Shown here one piece after another: positions 8,460-17,274 of a DNA stretch of 64,000 nt (positions within the stretch are counted from its first letter, which is position 1; each line of letters begins with the position of its first letter). Made by a program: the position numbers and the translations under genes. The notes below the pieces were generated by a model. That model was not told the DNA's origin and searched no databases. It saw only the letters and a list, made by a program, of their open reading frames with translations. This DNA comes from Halobacillus halophilus DSM 2266 (GTDB lineage Bacteria; Bacillota; Bacilli; Bacillales; Halobacillaceae): contig NC_017668.1 in assembly GCF_000284515.1 (NCBI RefSeq), positions 2,356,001-2,420,000 of the forward strand, given 5' to 3'.

Positions 8460-8488
8460 ATTATATGTTTAACGATTTAGTTTGTCAA
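8460..8488 (-). promoter_or_regulatory. Sigma-A promoter of metNPQ
   Basis: Perfect TTGACA (complement of 8483-8488) and TATAAT (complement of 8460-8465) separated by 17 bases, about 30 bases upstream of the riboswitch. Confidence 0.9.
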
Positions 8489-8625
8489 AGTGAATATTTT
8501 ACAAGTGATTTCGTCCTCAAACAGCGTGTAATTGAATGTAATACTATAAGGACTATTCGTAATATTGACAATTCTAAGTCCTCCGATGATAATGAATAAC
8601 AATATTCAAACATTGAGGTGAATGT

Positions 8626-9696
8626 ATGGAATCGATTCATGTACAAGGCGCACCAACATTTTACTGTTGTGAACCTGGGGTTTTAGGACGTCTCCCCAAG
8701 TTCATTGAAGAGCATACCTTCGAAGAAGGAGCAGTCATTTCTGGAGAACAATCGTGGGAAGCTGCGGAACCTTTCTTTCCTGATTTAAACGTTGACCTTA
8801 TTTATAAGAAATATCGGGGCGAGTGTACACATGCAGAGGTTGATCGTCTTTGTAAAGAAATCAGTGGTTCGGACGTCATCTTTGGGGTTGGTGGAGGGAA
8901 GGTTTTAGACCTTTGCAAAGCCTGTGGAAATGAATTAAACCTCCCCGTTATACTGATACCAACTCTGGCATCCAATTGTGCGGGCTGGACATCACTCAGT
9001 GTTTTTTATGATGAGGCTGGTAATTTTATAGAATATACAATTTTTCAAAAAAGTACATTGATGCTTATCGTGGACCCTGCTTTACTTGTTCATTCTCCTG
9101 TTGATTTTTTGCGGGCAGGTATTGGGGACACTATAGCAAAATGGTATGAAGCTGATGTGTTAACCCGCAATCTACCTACTAAACCTATCCCTCTTGATAT
9201 AGCGCTTCATGCAGCAAAGCTGTGTCGGGATGTGCTTATTGAGGACGGAAATGAAGCATTGGGATACTTGAGACAAACTAAAACAGATCCTGTGCTTACG
9301 CGGGTGGTAGAAACCATAATACTTTCAGCAGGAATGGTCGGTGGATTTGGAGATCGGTTAGGTAGAATCGCAGGGGCCCATTCTATACATAATGGATTAA
9401 CGAAAGTGAATGAAACCCACCAATACTTGCACGGTGATAAAGTAGCTTATGGCATCCTAATCCAACTATTGTTGGAGAAAAGGGAAAATGAAGTACAAAC
9501 GCTACTTTCCTATTACAAAGAAATGAACTTGCCTATTCATTTATCGGATCTTGGCGTAGACGTGGTATCAGAGGAAATAGTTGACACAATTAGTTCATAT
9601 TCTACTGCACCAAATGAGTCTATTCATCTAATGGGGATTTCTGACAATAACAAGGTTAAGCGGGCCATTTACAGGCTGGAGGAGCTCGGTCGTTAA
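8626..9696 (+). CDS. Iron-containing alcohol dehydrogenase family protein
   Basis: A 356-residue member of the glycerol-dehydrogenase-like group. The NAD site is FGVGGGKVLDLCKA, and the metal-binding part has GIGDTIAKWYEAD, AGAHSIHNG and THQYLHGDKVAYG with the usual histidines and aspartate. These enzymes oxidise alcohols or reduce keto groups with NAD(P) and Fe2+ or Zn2+. The ribosome site is GAGGTGAATGT. It is followed 78 bases later by an EamA exporter gene in the same direction, and a functional link is possible but unproven. Confidence 0.85.
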   Translation: MESIHVQGAPTFYCCEPGVLGRLPKFIEEHTFEEGAVISGEQSWEAAEPFFPDLNVDLIYKKYRGECTHAEVDRLCKEISGSDVIFGVGGGKVLDLCKACGNELNLPVILIPTLASNCAGWTSLSVFYDEAGNFIEYTIFQKSTLMLIVDPALLVHSPVDFLRAGIGDTIAKWYEADVLTRNLPTKPIPLDIALHAAKLCRDVLIEDGNEALGYLRQTKTDPVLTRVVETIILSAGMVGGFGDRLGRIAGAHSIHNGLTKVNETHQYLHGDKVAYGILIQLLLEKRENEVQTLLSYYKEMNLPIHLSDLGVDVVSEEIVDTISSYSTAPNESIHLMGISDNNKVKRAIYRLEELGR

Positions 9697-9774
9697 ATTA
9701 TCCTTAAATTATGCTTCTCTCACTCTTCCTTTTTTGTATAATAGACTGAAAACTTAAGAAGAGTGAGGGAGATT

Positions 9775-10688
9775 ATGAACCGTCAATTATCTTTAATCTT
9801 AATTTTCATAGCTGCTGCTTTATGGGGCGTCATCGGTATCTTTGTAACCTACCTCTATAAGATGGGTTTTACTCCTTTTCAAGTTGTAGCCATAAGGGTA
9901 TCCACTGCTTTTTTATTCCTGCTTATATATACACTTGCAAAAACCTGCGTTATCTAAAGATAAAACCTTTAGACAGCCGTTATTTTATGGGTACAGGCAT
10001 TATAAGTATTGTATTATTCAATTGGTGTCTATTTAGTGCTATGGAAGAGACCTCCATCTCAATTGCTTTTGTCCTTCTTTACACAGCACCTATTTTTGTA
10101 ACTATTTTTTCAAAATTCCTCATGAATGAACCATTTACGCCCAGGAAGTTAGCAGCCTTATGTATGACTTTCACAGGTTGTACGCTTGTAATCGGATTGT
10201 TTCCAAAGGTGGAAGGTTCCATATCTTTATATGGACTTATCCTTGGTTTAGGAGCAGGACTATTCTATGCTCTTTACAGTATTTTAGGTAAGTACGCTCT
10301 TGTAAAATATAACTCGCTGACCGTTACCGTTTACACTTTTTTATTTGCTTCTCTTGCAGCCGTACCATTTAGTCAGATATGGAAGATAACTCATCTATTT
10401 AACGATTTGACTTTACTTATCGTACTAGGACTTGGATTCCTCTCAACTATGCTTCCCTTCCTTTTTTATACCAAAGGTTTGGAAAATGTCGAATCCAGCC
10501 GAGCTTCCATAATTGCTACTGTAGAACCTGTAGTAGCTTCGCTGACAGGGTATTTAATCTTCAATGAACAACTTAATGGGTGGCAATACTTTGGGATTGT
10601 TCTTGTAATCGCGTCTGTCATTATCGTTCAGGATTCTTCGAAGTCTTTACAGCGCAAAAGCCAGATGTCAAACGCTTCTAACATATGA
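9775..10688 (+). pseudogene. EamA/DMT-family transporter interrupted by a one-base frameshift
   Basis: Two frames together make one ten-helix drug/metabolite transporter. The first (from ATG 9775 after GAGTGAGGGAG) reads MNRQLSLILIFIAAALWGVI up to YTLAK and a stop at 9955. The second frame continues KNLRYLKIKPLDSRYFMGTG and runs to SNASNI at 10688. Restoring one A in the A5 run at 9939-9943 joins them smoothly into about 304 residues with both EamA repeats. Either the gene is dead, or the base loss is a sequencing error or a slippage site. A -10 TATAAT precedes it at 9737. Confidence 0.85.
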
Positions 10689-10840
10689 GAGTACAATCTC
10701 CTCCCTTCATCTTGGATAGCCCGGCTCACATTTACAGGCGGGTTATTCAGAATGTGGTTGAGGTCAGTGAAGGAGGGGGCGTAGCTGATCATCGAATGAG
10801 AATATATGAATGAACTTTCTTCATTTAATCGCTATGAAAA

Positions 10841-11920
10841 CTACGATTTATGGGCTCTACTGCTATAGATCATCTCCGCTCCATCAATTAATTCCTTTAT
10901 GATCTCAGAAACGTGCTTATTTCCGCTCAGGCGTGGACTTTGCCCTGACCACAGGGACATCCATTCCGGCTTATTCCTTTTAGCCGCTTCTTTTCTTAAA
11001 TTCTTAGTCAGTTCATTTTGTATAGGGTAATCTGGCAATTCATTTTGATAAGGCGTCATTTGTTTAATAAAATCATTTTCTATACCTCTGGCAGGCTTCC
11101 CACTAAATACTGAAGTTATAGTCGTATCGCATTCTTTTGCCTGCAAAATAGCTTGCTTATGCTGCTCTTTTGCCCCACTTTCCAAACTTGTAACAAAAGC
11201 TGTGCCCATTTGCACACCTTGAGCTCCCAGCATAATAGAAGCGCTTATTCCCCTTCCATCCATAATTCCTCCAGCTGCTAAAACAGGAAGACCGACTTCA
11301 TCAACGATTTGAGGGACCAAAGACATTGTTCCTATCATTCCTTGCTCGTATGAACTGTGGAACGTACCTCGGTGACCACCAGCTTCACTTCCCTGAGCAG
11401 TGACAATATCAACTCCAGCTTGCTCATTAATCACAGCTTCTTCAACTGTGGTTGCTGTTCCTATTACCTTCACTCCATTCTTATGTAATTCTTTTACCAA
11501 TTCTTTGTCAGGCACACCAAACGTAAAACTGCTGACAGAAACTTTTAATTTTAAAATTGTATTTATTTGTTCCTCAAAAGTAGATTCTATCCTTTCTGTT
11601 ATTTTTCCGGGTTTAACATGTAACTCTTGTTCATAAGATTTCAGAAGCTGGCGGGATCGGGCTACTTGCTTAGAACAATACCGAGGAGTTTCTGGAATGA
11701 ACATATTTACTCCAAATGATTTCTGTGTTCTATTCTGAACAGCCTTAATCTTTTCCGTTAATTCATCTGGGTTCAAGTACCCTGCTCCAAGCGTTCCTAT
11801 TGCTCCCTCATTTGACACAGCTGCCACTAATTCAGGAGTAGTTACTCCACCTGCCATGCCTGCCTGAATTATCGGATAGTCACAATTCAGAGTCTGGGTC
11901 ACCTCATTTTTATACCACAT
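10841..11920 (-). CDS. Nitronate monooxygenase (2-nitropropane dioxygenase family)
   Basis: A 359-residue FMN TIM-barrel protein. Typical segments are PIIQAGMAGGVTTPELVAAV near the N-terminus, GVNMFIPE, the FMN-binding AQGSEAGGHRGT, LAAGGIMDGRGISASIMLGA and GVQMGTAF. It oxidises alkyl nitronates to carbonyl compounds and nitrite, probably as detoxification. Length fits the class I bacterial form. AGGAGA lies 11 bases before the ATG. Single-gene unit. Confidence 0.9.
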   Translation of the reverse strand: MWYKNEVTQTLNCDYPIIQAGMAGGVTTPELVAAVSNEGAIGTLGAGYLNPDELTEKIKAVQNRTQKSFGVNMFIPETPRYCSKQVARSRQLLKSYEQELHVKPGKITERIESTFEEQINTILKLKVSVSSFTFGVPDKELVKELHKNGVKVIGTATTVEEAVINEQAGVDIVTAQGSEAGGHRGTFHSSYEQGMIGTMSLVPQIVDEVGLPVLAAGGIMDGRGISASIMLGAQGVQMGTAFVTSLESGAKEQHKQAILQAKECDTTITSVFSGKPARGIENDFIKQMTPYQNELPDYPIQNELTKNLRKEAAKRNKPEWMSLWSGQSPRLSGNKHVSEIIKELIDGAEMIYSSRAHKS

Positions 11921-12096
11921 TACACGTCCATTCTCCTTTCAAATAGAAATCAACTAATACATTGACTTTAACGAAAAATGACTAAATATTCAAAATATTT
12001 ATTAAAAATTACAAATTTCACTTGTAAAAGGTCTCATTTCCATGTTTTACTAGATTTATGCCATTGGGATGGATTACTAATTATAGGAGGAATTTG

Positions 12097-12744
12097 ATGC
12101 TAAAGAAAATGTTTGCTGTTGGTCTGCTCTCCCTTGGGATGGTAGCAGGAGGTGCCTCAGCTGTCAGCGCTGATGAAGATAAAGACTGTGGAGATTTCTC
12201 GACCGGTGACGAAGTAATGCAGTACTGGAATGACAATAACTTTTCTGCTGAAAACGACCCTGATCGTTTAGACAATGATTCAGATGGACAACCTTGTGAA
12301 AACCTTACTGAAGACTGGGAAGCTTCTGAAGAGCAAGAATCAAACTCAGAAGAAACGAGCGAATCTTCCGAGTCTGCAGTAAGCAACGATAAAGACTGTG
12401 ACAGTTTCGAAAATCATGAAGAAGTCATGGCCTTCTGGTATGAAAATGGTTATGACGAAAATAATGACCCTCATGACCTGGACAGAGACAATGATAACTT
12501 ACCTTGTGAAGTATCTCAGAGTGAGTGGGATTCCTTCGTAGCTGATAAAGAAGATGGTTCAGAATCAAATAGTTCAGATGAAGATACCTCTTCTGAATCA
12601 GATAAAGAAGCTTCCGCAGAGCAAGGAGAAGAGGGTGGCGAACTACCTGACACGTCCTCTAATAATCCGCTAATGATGTTGGCAGGTTTGATCGTATCTG
12701 CTGGCGCAGGGCTTTTCCTTATTCTAAAAAAACAACTTACTTAA
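12097..12744 (+). CDS. Cell-wall-anchored protein with two Excalibur domains
   Basis: A 215-residue exported protein. Residues 1-25 form a signal peptide; two Excalibur calcium-binding domains follow at about 28-68 and 98-138, each with a DxDNDxxPCE-like loop (LDNDSDGQPCE, LDRDNDNLPCE) and paired cysteines. Then comes a Ser/Glu/Asp-rich linker, a sorting motif LPDTS (183-187), a hydrophobic helix and a KK tail. LPDTS is the type used by class D sortases in Bacillus. The strong acidity suits a halophile's cell surface. Start ATG follows TAGGAGG. No nuclease domain is attached, so its role is unknown. Confidence 0.88.
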   Translation: MLKKMFAVGLLSLGMVAGGASAVSADEDKDCGDFSTGDEVMQYWNDNNFSAENDPDRLDNDSDGQPCENLTEDWEASEEQESNSEETSESSESAVSNDKDCDSFENHEEVMAFWYENGYDENNDPHDLDRDNDNLPCEVSQSEWDSFVADKEDGSESNSSDEDTSSESDKEASAEQGEEGGELPDTSSNNPLMMLAGLIVSAGAGLFLILKKQLT

Positions 12745-13065
12745 AACGAACTTAAGTCATTCATCCCATTGAAAGTTGGATTTATGAGCAGGCATTCGGC
12801 CTGCTCTTTTTTTATTAAAGCTCCATTAACCCCCTGTATGTTGAGCCTCTTTTCCATATAATATTTTGATAATGAGTCTTACATATAATTTGGAGCTAGT
12901 TCAATTGAAGATGATCAACAAGGAGCACATACCAACTTCTTAAGATTTCCCTCATGTGCTTATGATGATGATTTTCTTTGAATTATTCAGGTTCCTTGTT
13001 CGTTTGAAAATTTATCCAGTGAATGTTTTAATAATTATGACTATTAAAAGGGAGAGTGTTATTCA
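12745..13065. other. Intergenic region with terminator
   Basis: A terminator for the Excalibur gene at 12786-12813 (GAGCAGGC/GCCTGCTC then T7). The rest is AT-rich and shows no convincing gene. Confidence 0.6.
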
Positions 13066-13436
13066 TTGTATACACAAGATAATACTGATTTTTATTCGTT
13101 CCTGGATAATATCTTCGTAATTGGAAGCAGTTAAATTCCGAAGATATGAGAGCTGTTATATCTAAAGATTTAATCGGTCGAGAAATCCGTCAAGGTAAAG
13201 CTAATGACTACGGTTATGAAGGTTCGGTAGAAGGCTGGACTCAAACATTTGAGTACTTTAAAGATCAAGAAATGGAATGGATCCTGACACCCCAATCTAT
13301 TATTCCTTTTAAATCAAACGAGCGAATGGTAATTATACGCGCTACACTCACAATAGACGGGAAATTAGTGGAAGCTTCCAATCTATTTTTCCAAGTATTT
13401 GTACTGGATTCTGCAACCCATGAATGGAAGCTTTAA
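13066..13436 (+). pseudogene. Small NTF2-like protein interrupted by a one-base frameshift
   Basis: A TTG start at 13066 after GGGAGAG opens a frame MYTQDNTDFYSFLDN that stops at once, while a second frame continues YLRNWKQLNSEDMRAVISKD and runs to 13436 (DSATHEWKL). Inserting one base near 13107-13111 fuses them into about 123 residues. The fused pattern (helical start, SEDMRAVISKDL, VEGW, FFQVF...EWKL) resembles small SnoaL/NTF2-like proteins; that fold call is an inference. If translated as it stands, only the 96-residue C-terminal piece from ATG 13146 could be made, without a ribosome site. Confidence 0.6.
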
Positions 13437-13445
13437 TACCAAGGA

Positions 13446-13486
13446 AAAACCTGAAGGATAACATATAAGACCTTCCAGGTTCTTTT
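13446..13486 (+). terminator. Terminator
   Basis: AACCTGAAGG pairs with CCTTCCAGGTT (one bulge), followed by CTTTTC; it ends the frameshifted NTF2-like gene. Confidence 0.6.
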
Positions 13487-13682
13487 CATATTGTTCAAAC
13501 TTACTTCCGTCAATGGATCGAACAGGTTTATAATGAAATTTTATCCTGCCCAGGCATACTATTATAATACGCCTTACAATAAGAAGAATTTTCTACATAA
13601 ATTTAACAGTAATCGTGTGAAAGAATCAGGTTAGTGGTAATAAGTGAATATGACTGAAGAATAGCAAAGGAGGCCCTGACTA

Positions 13683-13973
13683 TTGTTTCAAATGAGTGAA
13701 AGCCAGAAAAGACAATTCGACCACATGCTATCTTTATTAAAGAATGCCTCTTCTCCTGAAGAAGTACGTTATTATTTCACAGATATCCAGCAATTTCTAG
13801 ATACAATGCATACGGATGAAAGAACTCGATTAGACCATATGGAATCAAAAGATCTGGAAAAGTATGAATATATGCTCAAAAAAATGATGGAGGCGTCGAC
13901 AAAAAAAGAGGTACTTTATTATGAAAAGGAAATACATGATCTTATTAATAAAATCAGCCCCATAAATTACTAG
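13683..13973 (+). CDS. Small helical hypothetical protein
   Basis: A 96-residue charged protein containing two similar segments, QMSESQKRQFDHMLSLLKNA with EVRYYFTDIQQFL, and SKDLEKYEYMLKKMMEA with EVLYYEKEIHDLI, which look like an internal duplication of a roughly 40-residue helical unit. TTG at 13683 is the likely start because AAAGGAGG lies nine bases before it; the ATG at 13692 is too far away. I do not recognise a family. Confidence 0.65.
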   Translation: MFQMSESQKRQFDHMLSLLKNASSPEEVRYYFTDIQQFLDTMHTDERTRLDHMESKDLEKYEYMLKKMMEASTKKEVLYYEKEIHDLINKISPINY

Positions 13974-14189
13974 GTAAAGTAAAAAATATCCAAAAAAGTC
14001 TTTATTTTCTGACAAATTAGTTGTATACTGTTCCCATAGTGTTCATTATAATATTGATGGATATTTGGGGATAATAAGGCTTGTTTATAAGGCGGAATCT
14101 TTGGTCGATGATTAGTGCATATTAGCTTATGTTTCTAAATATCTTCGCAAAGCCGCTTTTTTTTGACTATAAATTTAGGGGGAGTGAAT

Positions 14190-14522
14190 GTGGCTAATAC
14201 ACTATTGATCGCCGGTTTAATTGGAGGTCTGACTGGTGTAATCGCTCATTTGATGAGAAATGGCAAAGTATTGGTCTTTCCCAAAAAAAGAATAAGACCG
14301 CAGGGACTATATTTAGGTTTTCTAGCCGATTTCCTGATTGGAGCAGCTGCTTCTATATTTGCTGTTACCTACTTAGTTCCTGATCCCGAAGTGTTACGTA
14401 CCCTTGTAGGAATTTCGATTTTAGCAGGTATGACTGCTGAAAATGTGTTACTGAGAAAAGAACTGAGTACTGAGAAAGCAAAAATTGAAGGATTGGATCG
14501 CATCAATCAAAGATTAAAATAA
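14190..14522 (+). CDS. Small membrane protein, DUF4257-like
   Basis: A 110-residue protein with N-terminal helix LLIAGLIGGLTGVIAHLM, a basic segment (FPKKRIRPQGLYLGFL), two more membrane helices (FLIGAAASIFAVTYLV, LVGISILAGMTAENVLL) and a charged C-terminal tail. The layout resembles the DUF4257 proteins of Bacilli. The GTG start at 14190 follows GGGGGAGTGA directly; the longer reading from 14163 is less likely. Function unknown. Confidence 0.7.
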   Translation: MANTLLIAGLIGGLTGVIAHLMRNGKVLVFPKKRIRPQGLYLGFLADFLIGAAASIFAVTYLVPDPEVLRTLVGISILAGMTAENVLLRKELSTEKAKIEGLDRINQRLK

Positions 14523-14942
14523 CCACCTCGACTCCAGTCCTAATTTTTTTAATCCTTCATCTTCCACTTACATAACTTCAAACCTCTATCCTCGTTTAGA
14601 CGATCCATTCTTTTCATTTCATTTTTCACATTTATGATCTAAGCTTATTCCTCACTCTTCTGTGTACGATCAGCCTACAGGATTTACCCCATTTCCCCTA
14701 ATCGTGCTTCTATATATTTGTAAATACTATTAATCGATGATTTGAATACAGAAATTAAGAAATAAACCTTAACCCGAACAGGTAATTATTCGTTAATTTC
14801 CTGGATTAACTATCTTACTTCAAAAGCCTTTAAACTTGTATAGCTTTTCATTTATTTTGTAAAATAATAGCTAAGGATATCACAAAACTCCCCCAATATT
14901 TCATATACGTTTTTTTATATCAACCATCATGGAGGTATAAAT
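14523..14942. other. Gene-free interval
   Basis: About 420 bases with no convincing frame or RNA. A possible promoter for the next gene is TTGTAT-18-TAAAAT at about 14836-14865. Confidence 0.4.
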
Positions 14943-15581
14943 ATGGAATCATTCATCAGAGCGGATCAGTATAATTTCATCAAGGACCAGATAACAACTC
15001 TGCTAAGTACGCACACATCCACGATTGATCAGTCTGTCACACAAGCCTTAAAATCTATGACTAGAGAAAAAGTCGTGGATTTATTCTCAGATTTATCAAA
15101 TGATCAAAAAGAAATTATTGAACAAGTTCAGGATGTTAAAGACGAAACAGACGCTATTTTTTTCCTCTCTCGCTTAAAACAGCATGTCTTTACATTCCCC
15201 CCGCTTAATGAGAAAACCATTAAACGATTATTTCCTAAAGTAAAAAAACTTAAAGTTCCTTCGTTAGAAAATATTGAATGGAGTACTCTATCTTACTTAG
15301 GATGGAATGACTCAGGAGCTAACCGAAAATATATTGCAACCTATAAGAACGGTGATTTACTGGGGATTCAAGGGAACTTCAAGCCTTCTAAGCAGAGTGG
15401 CATTTGCGCAATTTGTAAGGAACACGAAGAAGTTGGAATGTTTACCACCTCCATTAAGCAAAAGACATCAGAAAACCCAATCAGCCGTGGTAATTATATA
15501 TGTAAGGATAGCGATCGTTGTAACGAGAACTTGAAATCCCTGCAACCACTTGATAATTTTATTGAGTTAATGACAGAATAA
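14943..15581 (+). CDS. FusB/FusC-family EF-G-binding protein
   Basis: A 212-residue protein with the FusB layout: an N-terminal four-helix region (1-85) and a C-terminal treble-clef zinc finger with Cys155, Cys158, Cys187 and Cys193 (GICAICKEHEEVGMF and SRGNYICKDSDRC). FusB-type proteins bind elongation factor G and release it from the ribosome; plasmid-borne versions protect staphylococci from fusidic acid. Chromosomal homologues in Bacilli may have a housekeeping role, so resistance is not proven here. ATG follows GGAGG. A terminator at 15587-15623 ends it. Confidence 0.85.
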   Translation: MESFIRADQYNFIKDQITTLLSTHTSTIDQSVTQALKSMTREKVVDLFSDLSNDQKEIIEQVQDVKDETDAIFFLSRLKQHVFTFPPLNEKTIKRLFPKVKKLKVPSLENIEWSTLSYLGWNDSGANRKYIATYKNGDLLGIQGNFKPSKQSGICAICKEHEEVGMFTTSIKQKTSENPISRGNYICKDSDRCNENLKSLQPLDNFIELMTE

Positions 15582-15586
15582 AGAAG

Positions 15587-15623
15587 CAAAGGCCTGCAAA
15601 ACATTTAGTTTTGAGGGCCTTTG
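15587..15623 (+). terminator. Terminator
   Basis: CAAAGGCCTGCAAAAC pairs with GTTTTGAGGGCCTTTG downstream of the FusB-like gene. Confidence 0.75.
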
Positions 15624-15785
15624 TAAATTTTTATTATTAGGTAGATGATAATCTGGAAAGAAGATGCTCTGACGCTCGTCTCCTTACTTCGTTTAATCCC
15701 GGTGACGTCAGACAGGTTGTGACGGATTAAGACTATTGAACATCTTTGGCAAGGAATAAAGAGAGCCTTCTACGTCCATCTCCTA

Positions 15786-16679
15786 TTACTTCAGTAACTC
15801 CTTATGGATCCATATAGCAGCGAGGGAACCTTCTCCCATGGCAGCCGTTACTAGTTCTGAGTGAGCAGCTACATCGCCTGACGCCCACAAATTAGCTACA
15901 CTTGTCATTTTTGTCCTGGGATCAATGATAAGATGTTGGTTTTCATTGACTTCAGCTCCAAGCTTTACGGCCAGTTCTGTTCGTACTTGGTTCCCTCCAA
16001 AAGCCAAGAAAGCTTTCTTCACTTGGAGACTCTTACCATCTTTCATTTCTATACGGTTCAAACTTCCCTTTGTCTCATGCAATTCCTTTACTTTAGCTGT
16101 TTTCACTTCAATATTCTCAGCTGCTAAACGCTGCGTCCACTCAAGGGAAATGTCCTCAAGCTCATGGTTAATAAATATAATATCCCTACTCCAATACAAA
16201 AGACTTATAGCCATAGAAGCTCCTGCGTTTCCTGAGCCAATTACTGCCGTCCTCTGGTTCATAATCTCATAACCATCACAATCCGGGCAGACGTAAACCG
16301 AAAGTCCAAGACAGGGTTTAATTCCTGGAATGGAAGGGATATGGTCTTTTAAACCGGTAGCAAGAAGAAGGTTTCTTCCGCTGAACATTCCTCCTCCGAC
16401 CGTATATACCGTAAATTCTCTACCATTCTTATGCACATCCTTTACCCTGTCTTTGCGTATCGATACTCCCAGGTTTTCAGCATGCTGTCGGCCGGCTTTA
16501 CGGAGTTCTTGTCCACTTATCCCATTAGGAAATCCTAGAATATTACTGTACTTCCTACACAATGAAGACCTTCCATCCTCAGCATCTATCAGTAACACAG
16601 ACCTTTTATAACGTCCCAACTGGATGGAGGCTTGAAGGCCTGCAATCCCCCCACCGATAATGATGCAATCGTATTTCAT
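15786..16679 (-). CDS. Thioredoxin-reductase-like FAD/NAD(P) oxidoreductase
   Basis: A 297-residue two-dinucleotide-domain flavoprotein of the TrxB group. FAD motif IIGGGIAGLQ at the N-terminus, redox-active CPDCD (CxxC) near residue 135, NAD(P) motif VIGSGNAGAS and C-terminal ASGDVAA. It differs from canonical TrxB in the CPDC (not CATC) active site, so it may serve another thiol partner. The start at 16679 follows GGGAG and is preferred to the earlier in-frame codon at 16703. Confidence 0.85.
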   Translation of the reverse strand: MKYDCIIIGGGIAGLQASIQLGRYKRSVLLIDAEDGRSSLCRKYSNILGFPNGISGQELRKAGRQHAENLGVSIRKDRVKDVHKNGREFTVYTVGGGMFSGRNLLLATGLKDHIPSIPGIKPCLGLSVYVCPDCDGYEIMNQRTAVIGSGNAGASMAISLLYWSRDIIFINHELEDISLEWTQRLAAENIEVKTAKVKELHETKGSLNRIEMKDGKSLQVKKAFLAFGGNQVRTELAVKLGAEVNENQHLIIDPRTKMTSVANLWASGDVAAHSELVTAAMGEGSLAAIWIHKELLK

Positions 16680-16767
16680 AAGAAGGTCTCCCTTCCAATC
16701 CATATTCTTATTCCTGTCTTATTGAAATAATTTATGTGATCATCTCCCCTTTTATGCAAATGCATCC

Positions 16768-17217
16768 CTATTCTATAATCTGGTATCTTTTTAAAAGTCT
16801 AATGTACCCATAACAAACTATAAATCCTGATAAGTAAATAAAGAACGAGTAAATAATAATCCACCCGTTATAGTATTCAACTTTACCTATATATAAAGCG
16901 ACATATTCTAGCACTGTAAAAATCAGAGAGTAAAGTAAAATCAGAACTTTATTATTAACGATCTGAGCTTCTTTTATCAAAGCAAAAGTACTCGTCAGTA
17001 ATGGAAAATACCCTAAATTGAATGGCATAGCAGGGAGGGAAGGATTATCGTGTTCAGGATTAACTTTCCAAAAAATATTAAATCCCCAATCATTTGCTAC
17101 GAACGCGATTGAAACACCTAAGGTATACATAAGTATAGTTATTCTCGGTTTTCGCAAAAAAATAATAATATTGATACTGAAAGGAAGAATGAAGCCAAGT
17201 AGTACATTGGTAAGCAT
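16768..17217 (-). CDS. CBO0543-family integral membrane protein
   Basis: A 149-residue protein with five predicted membrane helices (LLGFILPFSINIIIFL, ILMYTLGVSIAFV, MPFNLGYFPLLTSTFALI, LLYSLIFTVLEYVALYI, WIIIYSFFIYLSGFIVCYGY). The PAMPFNLGYFPLL segment and overall layout match small CBO0543-like proteins found in Bacilli and Clostridia, of unknown function. It lies next to repeat copy B. Confidence 0.7.
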   Translation of the reverse strand: MLTNVLLGFILPFSINIIIFLRKPRITILMYTLGVSIAFVANDWGFNIFWKVNPEHDNPSLPAMPFNLGYFPLLTSTFALIKEAQIVNNKVLILLYSLIFTVLEYVALYIGKVEYYNGWIIIYSFFIYLSGFIVCYGYIRLLKRYQIIE

Positions 17218-17274
17218 AAAACACCACTTCTTTTTTCACAGTGTGCCCTTAAGACTTAAAATTTATTATAAAAA

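Noticed and set aside
14943-15581. Calling the FusB-like gene an acquired fusidic-acid resistance gene
   Set aside because: No mobile element flanks it, and chromosomal homologues are common in Bacilli, so resistance cannot be claimed from sequence.
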